From an uncultured Eubacteriales bacterium (GTDB taxonomy: Bacteria > Bacillota > Clostridia > Oscillospirales > Oscillospiraceae), in the NCBI GenBank assembly GCA_958402445.1, contig CATXTO010000002.1, forward strand, positions 1-64,000: 64,000 nt of DNA. Reading direction: 5' to 3'. The notes below the pieces were generated by a model. The model made no database searches. It saw only the letters and a program-made list of their open reading frames with translations, and was not told the DNA's origin. Of the stretch, positions 1 to 8,013 are shown one piece after another. A program made the translations under genes and the position numbers. The number at the start of each line of letters is the position of its first letter. Position 1 is the stretch's first letter.

Positions 1-480
1 CTTCCGTGCAGGTGGGAGCCGTCACCACGGCCTGGTAGTCGTGTCCCAGGGCCGGGATGGCGTTGGTTTCCTTCTCGTCGCACACGGAGCAGGTCCGTTC
101 CTCCAGTCCAGTATGGGTGCAATCCGGCGCGTGGCTCTCGGTCCATTTGCCCCACTTGTGGCCTAGAGCGGGAACCCGGTCGGCCACGTAGCCATCGTCG
201 CAGCGGGAACAGGTGTAGGTGGTGTAGCCCTCCTCGGTACAGGTGGGCGGCGTCATCACGGCCTGGTAGTCGTGCCCCAGGGCGGGAATGGCATTGGTTT
301 CCTTTTCGTCGCACACGGAGCAGGTCCGTTCCTCCAGGCCCGTATGAGTACAATCCGGCGCGTGGCTCTCGGTCCATTTGCCCCACTTGTGACCTAGAGC
401 GGGGACCCGGTCCGCTATGTGGGTATCGTTGCAGCGAGTGCAGGTGTAGGTGGTGTAGCCGCCTTCCGTGCAGGTGGGAG
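1..480 (-). repeat. 231-bp tandem repeat in the surface protein gene
   Basis: Near-identical DNA recurs at positions 7, 238 and 469, exactly 231 bp (77 codons) apart. Each unit encodes APTCTE-x-GYTTYTC-x-RC and later DC-x-HTGLEERTCSVC, separated by ALGH(D/K)(Y/W) motifs. The paired CxxC motifs look metal-stabilised. The more upstream copy near 480-650 is diverged, so amplification appears recent toward the C-terminus. Confidence 0.85.
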
Positions 481-3400
481 CCGTCACAACAGTCTGGTAG
501 TCATGATCCAAAGCGGGGATGGCGCGCGTCTCTTGACCACCGCAAGCGCAGGTACGCTTTTCCTGACCAGGCTGGGTGCAATTGGGCTCTTTCACAGTCT
601 CCCATTGGCTCCAAGTGTGGGTGTGTGCGCCGACTGTCACGGTGGCCAGCGTCATGATAATCGGTGTGGCAAAATCCTCGTTTTGAGTCATCTCCGGCAC
701 ATAGGCAGTGATGGAATAGACCCCTTCCTCCGGGAACGTGACAGTAACCTTGCCGTCTTCCCCGCAGACCGCACCGGTCAAATCGGTTAGGGCTCCAGAG
801 TCCAAATTCACAAGAGCCAGCTGCGCCCCCTCGGCCACCATGGTGTTGTTCACATCCGCCAGAATTTGGTCAAAGCTCTTGTAGTTGCAGCCGGTCCAGC
901 CGATGAGATAGCCCTTGACTATTATTTCCATTGGCAGCTTCGCCTCTGCAGTCAAGCTCCGCGTGGCCTGACCGTTCTGCTCGAACCAGGTGTACAGGTC
1001 GGACGCCATACTGTCCTGGTACAGAAAGAAACTTAAATCATCGTCAGTCCGAACCGGCGCTTCGTTTAAGGTATAACCAAGGTATCCGCCCCAGTCGGCC
1101 TGCTCCTCGCGCGTGGGCGTCAACTCATTGATGGTAAAGCCACAATTTGTGGTTTTCTCTCCGAATATGGTGGATATGGAGCCCGCGGCGCTGACATCCA
1201 GGAGCAGCCGCGCGGTTTCCTCGTTAAATTCCTCACCAAAAACAAGCTCATGGACCCGTACCAGAACGTCCAAGGCGGATACGCCGTCGCTGTATACGAT
1301 TTGGTCCACATAACCATAGGATTCGGCCATATCAGAGGACACTGTGACGCTGGTCTGCGGTGCGCAGAGATAGCCATTTGCAGCCTGCGCCGTGACCGTA
1401 ACCTGCGCCTGGGTCGCGGGCTGGTTGACGGAAAGCTCCGTGGTTTTGGTTTGCAGGCCGTAGTTGGCACTGTCAAATCCATAGGTATAGGAGATGGAAA
1501 TGCTGGTTTCCTCGCTGGAAATTGGGTTCTCGGACCAAGTCACGTAATCCGTGATGTCCCGCTGTAGGCCGTTGGCCAGGTTAGCCACCACGATCATTCC
1601 AGTTGGATCGAACGCCTCGTTTTGATATCGCAACTTTGTGGGGCGTTGCGTCACTTGGATGGACTCAATTTTACTGGTGATAGCCATCATATAACAGGAG
1701 TCATTCTTATAATAGATCGTTCCATACTGGTCCGCAATTGTACTGCAAATGGCGTATTGACTCAGCGGCGCTTTGGGGGAAAACACCTCGCTGTAGCCCT
1801 CACCGCTGGCGGTCAAAGGCTCCGTCTGCCCCTTTTTGTCCTTGAGCACGGAAATACCGCCAGGCGTATAGTTGTAGGGTAAATAGATGTACACATAGCC
1901 GCTTTCCTGCTCATATGCCGTAGTCAGCATGGCGGAGGTCTGAGGGTAACCCAGGATCGCATAAGAATAGGCTTGCGTCATCGTACCGTCCGCCGCCAAA
2001 TCGTATACGCAGATGGCATGGCCGCTGTTGGGCGTAAATTGACTGGTACCGGAAACGCCGATGTAAACCCGGCCGTTATGGACGGACGGCGTACAGGTGG
2101 ACATGGCATATTCGTTTTGATTGGCGTCCACGATCACCGTTTTGTGGACGGAGCTGATCTTGCCGGTCTGCCAGTCGATTTTCGCGTTACAAAGCTGACC
2201 GCCCTTGGTGGTGAAAAATACTCGGTCGGAATCCGGATCATAGGATACGTTGGAGCGGATATCCCCTCGGAATCCGGTTTCGGAATCCACGACCTCGCCT
2301 GTGAACCGATCAAAGACCAGCAGGGTGGCGGTATTCTGGTCATAGCCGCTGTCCCCGTCGTCGGTGCCAACCACCACAAATTTGTCGCTGGCGTAGGCGC
2401 CGGCCCAATAAAATCCACCTGCGCTGGCGTAGGTCCAGGAAGCCAGCTTTTCCTCCGTGGTCTGGGTCAAATCCTCATCCGCCACCGCGATACAGGCAAA
2501 GTTCGCATGAGCCGTATGGTTGTTCCAGAATCCGGCGTAGATGTAACCGTCCTTGTAGGTAATGGGGCAGTTGGGCTGTCCCCCCAGGGGGTCCGTGTAG
2601 ACCCACAGGGAGTCCAGTGTCTTGGCGTTGAAGGCCTGTATTTTTCCACCAGCCAGGCCCACAAAAATCATGCCGTCCGCATAGGTCGCGGGGACAATAG
2701 AAAAGCTGGAGGAGCCAACCATCTCACCTTCCTGAAGCACCTCTCCCGTGTTCAGGTCCAGTTTGAACAGCTTGGAGCCGATGTACGTCACCAGCGTGCC
2801 ATCCACAATGATAGGAGACCCAGGAGCTGCCGCCCAGCCGGAGCCGTACTTGGCTGCCCAAAGGAGTTCGGCATCCTGCGCATCATAGGGCGTCGACGCG
2901 GCGGTAATACCGAGGTGATTGTCTCCATTGCGAAAGTTTCCCCATTGTGCATAAATCGTCTTGTCAATGGAGTCATTTTTTTCGGCCTGTGTCAGTTCCA
3001 GTGTGATGGTGCCGGAGTCGGAGGCCACAAAATTGTTTTTCTGCCCCACATAACCCGGCTTGGTCACCGTATAAGAATAGGTGTTTCCAGGAACCAGACT
3101 ATACTTACCCTCCTGGGGCCAAATCCTTGTGTTGGCTGCGTCCGACAGAAACACCAGGGCATCCGCCGGTGTTACATTAAAATCCACCAAAGCAGCCTGC
3201 TGCTTATTGACGGTCAGAGTGTACAGGGCGCTGGTACCGTCTGCCGGATAGGAAACCAGAATTTCAATCCGGTTTTCCCCTTCCTGCAGTAGTACCGTAT
3301 TGTCCGCAGAGCCGTTAAAGGTAACCTGATAGTTCTCATTGCGCAAGCCGGCGGCAATGGTAATCCGTTCTGCGGTGGTATTGGCGCGATAGTCGTAGGT

Positions 3401-5092
3401 AGTGGCGGAAAAGCTTTGGTCGAAAATCAATCCGTATCCTGCTTCGTCCACAGCAGACAGGCCGGTCAGTGTACGGGTCCGGTTGATTTTTACCACATAG
3501 TTCTGCGTCTTGTCACCAATCCGGACCTGGAAGGTCGCTGTATTGCCCGCCGTGCCGGTGCTGACACAATTGGTCAGGTACTTCCCGTTTCCAGTGCTGG
3601 CAGAAGGAATGGCAATAGAACGGGCGGTTCCCTGATAATCCGTATAATCTGCCGTGATGCTTCCGCCTGCGCCGGCCTCTGAGAGAACGGCCCAAGCGTA
3701 AATGGAATAGGTGCTGTCCGGCACCGTTGTTTCATAAGAAAATACACCGGCGTCAAAGTTTGGCGTCAGCACAAAAGGCGTCGCGGAGGAGGCCGACATA
3801 GATGCGGCGATTTTCAGTTCCGAGAGAAAACCCGTCGACTCCGCAACGGTGACGGCCAACGTGTAGACCGGCGATTCGGCTTTTCCATCGGAGGCCTTGA
3901 AGTACAGCTTCGTCTCGCCCGCGGCTTCCGGTGTAAAAAGATAGGTGCTTCCACTTACCTGTTGATACTCGACGCCCGTGGTACTATAAAGATAGGACAA
4001 GGTATCCCCATCTACATCCGTAAACAAGGACGTGAGATCTACGGGCAGCGTATCCGAGAGGCTGATCTGTGCGGCGCCCGACGCTTCTCCTGATAAGGCG
4101 GGCGGCGTGTTCGCGGCAGCCTGCACCTGTACATGACCAACCGCCGGGGCCATGCAGGCGTCCTCCGTTCCTCGGTTTGGGTCGTAGCCAAGAATTGTAT
4201 AAGTACCCGCTTGCGAAAAGGTGTAAGAAAAAGAAGAGGTAGCGGATTCAGAGGCACACACCTCCTGTCCAGAATCATCTAAAACGCACCAATTCACAGA
4301 CACATCTTCCGTGGGTGCGGTAGAGCCATCTGATACCGCGTAAGTGGGAACGCCATATGACTGGAAGGTTACGCTCTCACCGGCGTTTACGGTCTTGCCG
4401 CTGGGGTTCATGTAGCAAAAAAAGCCTTGGGTGTAGAAGCCCCAGTTGGTGAACATGGCCAGGTCCACCTCGTCCCCATCCTCCAGCAGAATGTAGTCCG
4501 CCGTGGCGCCAACGCCTTTGCGCATCAGAGGATACGAGTGATTGACATAATACATAAGGTTTTCATCATGGCCCCAGAAATTGGACATATACAGGTGGGT
4601 AGCCGAGCCCGTGATATGCAGCCCCTGATTACTCCCAGTGGAGTTTCCCAACTCGTCATAGGCGTCCGTATTTTCTCCAAACGTAATACCCTGACTTTTT
4701 AGATATGCCGTTCCTTTGCAACAGTCCTCTTCCGGAAGGCCGTAATAGAACCGCTCCAGCAGGTAAATGTACAGATGCAGCAGCGTGGGCTGCTCGATTA
4801 CCGTATCATTGATATATTCGCCGCCTTCGTCGAAGCTGGCCGCCTCATATCGGTAGAACTGCTCCAAACCGTACAAGGCCAAGTCAAAATACGGCACCGT
4901 CACTTCCGTCAGGTTGACACGGCTTCCCTCACTGTCATTTCCCAGCAAAACAGCGCCGTCGTTAGACATGGTTACCCGAACTGTGGCGCTGGCCGTCTCT
5001 TCTGTGAGAGCGGCCGCACCCAGCACCGTTGCAGGCAGCATCGACAGGCAGAGCGCCAGTGCCAGCACCATACTCAAAATTCTCCTTCGCAT
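1..5092 (-). CDS. Giant secreted modular protein with two transcobalamin-like (DUF4430) domains, 3' end beyond window
   Basis: The reading frame is open from ATG 5092, eight bases after AGGAGG, to the left edge (1,697 residues visible, no stop). Residues 1-25 are a signal peptide (MRRRILSMVLALALCLSML). Residues ~64-237 form a DUF4430-like domain with YYVNHSYP, GVGATADY and LLEDGDEVDLAMF. Cadherin-like beta-sandwich segments follow (~420-700), then a PQQ/quinoprotein-like beta-propeller (~710-1100), a Big_3-type Ig domain (~1140-1220), a second DUF4430-like domain (~1250-1380) and 77-residue Cys-pair repeats (from ~1480). Pfam PF14478 (DUF4430) resembles the transcobalamin C-terminal domain. 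A cobalamin riboswitch precedes the gene, so I infer extracellular corrinoid capture. Anchoring is unknown because the C-terminus is missing. A general adhesin is the alternative. Confidence 0.85.
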   Translation of the reverse strand, partial: MRRRILSMVLALALCLSMLPATVLGAAALTEETASATVRVTMSNDGAVLLGNDSEGSRVNLTEVTVPYFDLALYGLEQFYRYEAASFDEGGEYINDTVIEQPTLLHLYIYLLERFYYGLPEEDCCKGTAYLKSQGITFGENTDAYDELGNSTGSNQGLHITGSATHLYMSNFWGHDENLMYYVNHSYPLMRKGVGATADYILLEDGDEVDLAMFTNWGFYTQGFFCYMNPSGKTVNAGESVTFQSYGVPTYAVSDGSTAPTEDVSVNWCVLDDSGQEVCASESATSSFSYTFSQAGTYTILGYDPNRGTEDACMAPAVGHVQVQAAANTPPALSGEASGAAQISLSDTLPVDLTSLFTDVDGDTLSYLYSTTGVEYQQVSGSTYLFTPEAAGETKLYFKASDGKAESPVYTLAVTVAESTGFLSELKIAASMSASSATPFVLTPNFDAGVFSYETTVPDSTYSIYAWAVLSEAGAGGSITADYTDYQGTARSIAIPSASTGNGKYLTNCVSTGTAGNTATFQVRIGDKTQNYVVKINRTRTLTGLSAVDEAGYGLIFDQSFSATTYDYRANTTAERITIAAGLRNENYQVTFNGSADNTVLLQEGENRIEILVSYPADGTSALYTLTVNKQQAALVDFNVTPADALVFLSDAANTRIWPQEGKYSLVPGNTYSYTVTKPGYVGQKNNFVASDSGTITLELTQAEKNDSIDKTIYAQWGNFRNGDNHLGITAASTPYDAQDAELLWAAKYGSGWAAAPGSPIIVDGTLVTYIGSKLFKLDLNTGEVLQEGEMVGSSSFSIVPATYADGMIFVGLAGGKIQAFNAKTLDSLWVYTDPLGGQPNCPITYKDGYIYAGFWNNHTAHANFACIAVADEDLTQTTEEKLASWTYASAGGFYWAGAYASDKFVVVGTDDGDSGYDQNTATLLVFDRFTGEVVDSETGFRGDIRSNVSYDPDSDRVFFTTKGGQLCNAKIDWQTGKISSVHKTVIVDANQNEYAMSTCTPSVHNGRVYIGVSGTSQFTPNSGHAICVYDLAADGTMTQAYSYAILGYPQTSAMLTTAYEQESGYVYIYLPYNYTPGGISVLKDKKGQTEPLTASGEGYSEVFSPKAPLSQYAICSTIADQYGTIYYKNDSCYMMAITSKIESIQVTQRPTKLRYQNEAFDPTGMIVVANLANGLQRDITDYVTWSENPISSEETSISISYTYGFDSANYGLQTKTTELSVNQPATQAQVTVTAQAANGYLCAPQTSVTVSSDMAESYGYVDQIVYSDGVSALDVLVRVHELVFGEEFNEETARLLLDVSAAGSISTIFGEKTTNCGFTINELTPTREEQADWGGYLGYTLNEAPVRTDDDLSFFLYQDSMASDLYTWFEQNGQATRSLTAEAKLPMEIIVKGYLIGWTGCNYKSFDQILADVNNTMVAEGAQLALVNLDSGALTDLTGAVCGEDGKVTVTFPEEGVYSITAYVPEMTQNEDFATPIIMTLATVTVGAHTHTWSQWETVKEPNCTQPGQEKRTCACGGQETRAIPALDHDYQTVVTAPTCTEGGYTTYTCTRCNDTHIADRVPALGHKWGKWTESHAPDCTHTGLEERTCSVCDEKETNAIPALGHDYQAVMTPPTCTEEGYTTYTCSRCDDGYVADRVPALGHKWGKWTESHAPDCTHTGLEERTCSVCDEKETNAIPALGHDYQAVVTAPTCTE

Positions 5093-5286
5093 GCCTTGTT
5101 CCTCCTAAAAACAAAGTTTTAATATATGGAAACGCCGGACGGTACACGCCAGCGGAGACAGGATGAATGCCAGGCAGAAGAAAAGCCCGGCAGGCCGAAG
5201 CGTACCCCGGCCTTCCGAACTTCGGTTTTTCCGTCAGTTCACAGCATTAAAATGAAGCGAGGCGCATACGCGCCTGGAGGCGATCC

Positions 5287-5322
5287 AGAGGACGGCGGAG
5301 CCGCACTCTCCGCCGTCCTCTC
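5287..5322 (-). other. Second GC-rich hairpin in the surface-protein leader
   Basis: A 14-bp inverted repeat (AGAGGACGGCGGAG with its complement) around a 7-nt loop sits between the attenuator and the gene. It has no T-run, so it is not an obvious terminator. It may be a leader structure or mRNA-stability element. A weaker GC-rich fold lies at ~5182-5215. Confidence 0.5.
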
Positions 5323-5360
5323 CGCAGCGGGCCAAATGCGAGGGGGACGCACACTGCCCA

Positions 5361-5399
5361 AAAAGAACGGCTGCGGCGATTTACATCGCCGCAGCCGTT
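5361..5399 (-). terminator. Intrinsic terminator downstream of the cobalamin riboswitch
   Basis: On the minus strand a perfect 15-bp stem (5385-5399 with 5366-5380) closes a GTAA loop and is followed by CTTTTT. It lies ~35 nt after the B12 box and ~270 nt before the surface-protein start. This fits premature termination when cobalamin is bound. Confidence 0.85.
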
Positions 5400-5429
5400 T
5401 TCCCGCGTCACAAGCGCCTTTCGCCCGTG

Positions 5430-5625
5430 GGCAAAAGGTCTCACTTCCTGTAGGTCTTCTGACTCGTATCTCAAACGACGCATCCTTCTGCCTTCTCAGG
5501 TTTCCCCAATGACTGGCTTTACACCAACGAAGGAGCGTCTCGACACTTACAGCGCCGGTTCGCGCGGGGATTCTCACCCCATTCCCTTTTTATATCTTCA
5601 CAGCCGCATGCGTACCGTGAAGCCA
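5430..5625 (-). promoter_or_regulatory. Cobalamin (B12) riboswitch
   Basis: Read on the minus strand, the segment contains GGGAATGGGGTGAGAATCCC, then GGCGCTGTAAGTG, then the B12-box-like ACGAGTCAGAAGACCTACAGG, in the order expected of the Cobalamin family. It starts shortly after a sigma-A promoter and ends just before a perfect intrinsic terminator. The only downstream gene in the same direction is the DUF4430 surface protein, which should therefore be expressed when cobalamin is scarce. Confidence 0.88.
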
Positions 5626-5649
5626 CAAGAAAAATTCAATTGTAAGTTC

Positions 5650-5678
5650 AGTATACAACGACGCAAAAAGAATGTCAA
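5650..5678 (-). promoter_or_regulatory. Sigma-A promoter for riboswitch and surface protein
   Basis: TTGACA (5673-5678) and TATACT (5650-5655) are separated by 17 bp on the minus strand. The -35 box overlaps the stop codon of the upstream amidotransferase gene. Confidence 0.8.
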
Positions 5679-6457
5679 TCCTCTTCTGACGCAAATTTTG
5701 GCAGAAGTTCCTTGGAGGTGGAGGACTGCCAAGCGCTGGCGGCCTCCCCTGCATAGCAGGCGGATACAAACGCCTGAAAGATCGGCAAGCCATGGGTCTG
5801 CAGCTGATAAAAATACTCCGGGTGCCATTGAACCGCCCAAATGAACTTTCGGTCCGCACAGGCAATGGCCTCAATCAGCCCATCCTCTGCCCGCGCCATT
5901 GGAATAAGGCCGCGTCCCAGCGTTTGAATTCCCTGGTGATGATAGCTGTTGACACCCAGGACCGTTTGCTTCAGCAGGCGCTGCAGTGGGGTTTCCGGCT
6001 CCAAAGAGACTGTATGGACTACGCGGTTATAGGGAGCTGTCATGTCATGATCCAGGCTCCCCGGCATCTCCGCAGGCAGATGCTGATAAAGCGTTCCTCC
6101 TAGCGCGACATTCATCAGCTGGAGCCCCCGGCAAATGCCAAGCACCGGCTTATCCAGGGCGTAGGCCCTGGCAAAAAGCCGCGTTTCCAATTCATCCCGG
6201 CTCTCCTGGAGCTGCCCGCATAAGGGAGAACGCTCCGCTCCATACAGCGCCGGGTTGACGTCCTGACCGCCAGTAAAGAGGAATCCAGCGCACAAGGCCA
6301 GCGTTTGCTCCAACTCTTCCTCTGTCATCTGAGGCGGCAGCATGATCGGAAACCCGCCTGCGGTCCGAATGGCCTCAAAATAAGCGGGCAGCATCCACAG
6401 ACTCTCCCGCTTGGGGTCGTAAAGGGGCAGAATACCAACCAACGGTTTTTGATTCAT
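5675..6457 (-). CDS. Class I glutamine amidotransferase-like peptidase C26 (gamma-glutamyl-GABA hydrolase family)
   Basis: This 260-residue cytosolic protein is of the PuuD/C26 type, enzymes that hydrolyse gamma-glutamyl amides. The nucleophile elbow is GICRGLQLMNV (Cys ~108) and the catalytic His-Glu pair is in QWHPEYF. FTGGQDVNPALYG is a family signature. No polyamine genes are nearby, so the substrate is unknown. The reading frame ends three bases inside the -35 region of the riboswitch promoter. The final ~20 residues extend past the usual C-terminus. Confidence 0.85.
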   Translation of the reverse strand: MNQKPLVGILPLYDPKRESLWMLPAYFEAIRTAGGFPIMLPPQMTEEELEQTLALCAGFLFTGGQDVNPALYGAERSPLCGQLQESRDELETRLFARAYALDKPVLGICRGLQLMNVALGGTLYQHLPAEMPGSLDHDMTAPYNRVVHTVSLEPETPLQRLLKQTVLGVNSYHHQGIQTLGRGLIPMARAEDGLIEAIACADRKFIWAVQWHPEYFYQLQTHGLPIFQAFVSACYAGEAASAWQSSTSKELLPKFASEED

Positions 6458-6784
6458 TCGTTACGCCTCTTTCGAGTGAAATTTAAATAAAATTAAGTTG
6501 AAACCCGAAATCACAGCTTATCCCCCGCTCCGCATATATTGTACGCCATATAAAGACAGTTCGGAGCTGGACAAAATTCTATCCAGAGTTCTGTCCAATT
6601 TCCTTGTTCAGGTTCTACAACAATCTACCATATTTCAAACAAAAAATCAATAACTTTGCCAAGGAACAAAAAAATTTTTCCAGTTGTGTCCTCCAATCCA
6701 ATACGGCCGCAGCATATCATAACGCGCCGTCACCCAATGCATGCTGGTAAGCGTGCCAGGATCAGAGCTGACCCGACGGATATA
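6458..6784. other. Intergenic region, no gene seen
   Basis: This AT-rich stretch lies between two minus-strand genes. It has a weak dyad around 6570-6598 (GGACAAAA...TCTGTCC) and A/T runs near 6660-6680 that could end the DUF896 transcript. I see no coding signal or known RNA. Confidence 0.5.
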
Positions 6785-6991
6785 CTATTTCTCATCTTTT
6801 TTCTTTAACTTCCGCTTTACCCCGTTTGCATCCACCACATAGGTGTGCTCCAGATGCGCAACAAGGTTATTCCTCACCGCCGCAATATATTGCCGTCGCA
6901 GCGTTTCGCGCTCTTCGGTTTCCTCCGGCGTCAGCCCTTCTGCTTTTGCCTTTCGTGCCAAGGCATTGATCCGCGCAATTATATCTTCCAT
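6785..6991 (-). CDS. DUF896 family small protein (YnzC-like, UPF0291)
   Basis: A 68-residue cytosolic protein beginning MEDIIARINALARKAKAEGLT, the typical DUF896 N-terminus, with two predicted helices and a basic tail (KRKLKKKDEK). I chose ATG 6991 because GAGGAG lies eight bases upstream; the in-frame ATGs at 7006-7009 overlap the ylmH stop and lack a site. The gene follows ylmH within ~14 bp, so they are co-transcribed. Molecular function of the family is not established. Confidence 0.88.
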   Translation of the reverse strand: MEDIIARINALARKAKAEGLTPEETEERETLRRQYIAAVRNNLVAHLEHTYVVDANGVKRKLKKKDEK

Positions 6992-7005
6992 GCAGGTTCT
7001 CCTCA

Positions 7006-7794
7006 TCAAACAAATTTCTCAATTCGAACCGGTAAACGCCCCTTCCGGGTTGGATTGCCAATCTCCGCCAGCCGAATTTTTCCCAAGCTGCGCACGGAAA
7101 CGATATCCCCCGGTCTAAGCTGACGGTCCGGCTTTTCACACAGCGCCCCATTGACAAAAGCGCGGCCCCCCGTCACGTGGGTTTGGGCTTGACTCCTTCC
7201 AATGCGAAAGCCGGCCCCAATCACGCTGTCCAGCCGTGGAGAGGCCAAGGTATCCTGCAGGGTTTGCGTAACCGGCTGCGGAATCCTCGCCTGCCGCAAA
7301 GGGATCTGGTCCAAATGCAGCCGGGAGCGGCCCGCCTGCTGAAAATTCTGTAGCACAAATGGCGCAAGCTCTGCGGTCAGGAAAAAGTCGCATCCACTTG
7401 GATAGACAGAGATGTCCCCCACCGCATCCCGCCGGATGCCGCTGCCCACTAGACCGCCCAGGAAATCCCGATGGGACAGCCGGTCCTCCTGAAAATAGGT
7501 TGCATGGATGCAGGCAATGGGACCTTCCTGCCCCCAAAGCTGGTCCTCAGTCCAATAATCCGGTAGGAAACAGGCGATGTTTCTCTCCGCCTCTGGGAAG
7601 CCTCCAAAAAACACCAACTTCAAATCTCCCTGAAAGAGCCGGCGTACCAGATCCTGCTCCCGTAGGGAGAGAAAGCTTGTAAAGGCCGGGACGTTTCGTT
7701 GCGCGCCGGCATACAGCCTATCCCGAGCCTTGGCCAATAAAAGCCGCTCCTCCGGCGTCTCCGCCAGCCGTTCCAATTCCTCTCTTCGTCCCAT
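7006..7794 (-). CDS. ylmH: YlmH-like S4-domain RNA-binding protein
   Basis: About 262 residues. The N-terminal two thirds match the YlmH region (RLFFFGG-type segment at KLVFFGGFPEAERNIACFLPD and HRDFLGGLVGSGIRRDAVGDI). The C-terminal S4 domain is IGRSQAQTHVTGGRAFVNG-x-CEKPDRQLRPGD. In Firmicutes YlmH lies in the division cluster and has been linked to ribosome-associated quality control as an RqcP-like factor. Here it stands with DUF896 instead. ATG 7794 has GGGAG nine bases upstream; ATG 7803 is an alternative. A clean divergent promoter is at 7864-7892. Confidence 0.88.
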   Translation of the reverse strand: MGRREELERLAETPEERLLLAKARDRLYAGAQRNVPAFTSFLSLREQDLVRRLFQGDLKLVFFGGFPEAERNIACFLPDYWTEDQLWGQEGPIACIHATYFQEDRLSHRDFLGGLVGSGIRRDAVGDISVYPSGCDFFLTAELAPFVLQNFQQAGRSRLHLDQIPLRQARIPQPVTQTLQDTLASPRLDSVIGAGFRIGRSQAQTHVTGGRAFVNGALCEKPDRQLRPGDIVSVRSLGKIRLAEIGNPTRKGRLPVRIEKFV

Positions 7795-7863
7795 CCGAAT
7801 CATCTCCCATTCTCTCTCCGGCGTTTAGAATTTTATAAGATTCCATTTCATTCCCTGTTGCTT

Positions 7864-7892
7864 ATTATACCGCGCTGCGCCTGGGATTCCAA
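7864..7892 (-). promoter_or_regulatory. Promoter of ylmH-DUF896
   Basis: TTGGAA (7887-7892) and TATAAT (7864-7869) are 17 bp apart on the minus strand. Confidence 0.75.
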
Positions 7893-7962
7893 GTCCCTAT
7901 CGGAGAAAAAACGACCTGGAAACGCGTTGACGGCTTTTGCTGTTTATCAATGTAATTTTCCC

Positions 7963-7991
7963 TTGTAAGCTCTGGAATTTTGGGCTATAAT
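7963..7991 (+). promoter_or_regulatory. Promoter of the flavoprotein operon
   Basis: TTGTAA (7963-7968), a 17-bp spacer, then TATAAT (7986-7991), 22 bp before ATG 8014. Confidence 0.78.
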
Positions 7992-8013
7992 GGTAGATCA
8001 TAGAGGTGATAGT

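Noticed and set aside
1973..3292. 439-codon plus-strand frame
   Set aside because: It is antisense to the surface-protein frame, has no ribosome site and its translation has no recognisable domain; the minus frame encodes propeller and cadherin-like sequence.
5239..5577. Short frames on both strands across the riboswitch leader
   Set aside because: They overlap the aptamer and terminator hairpins and lack homology-like sequence.
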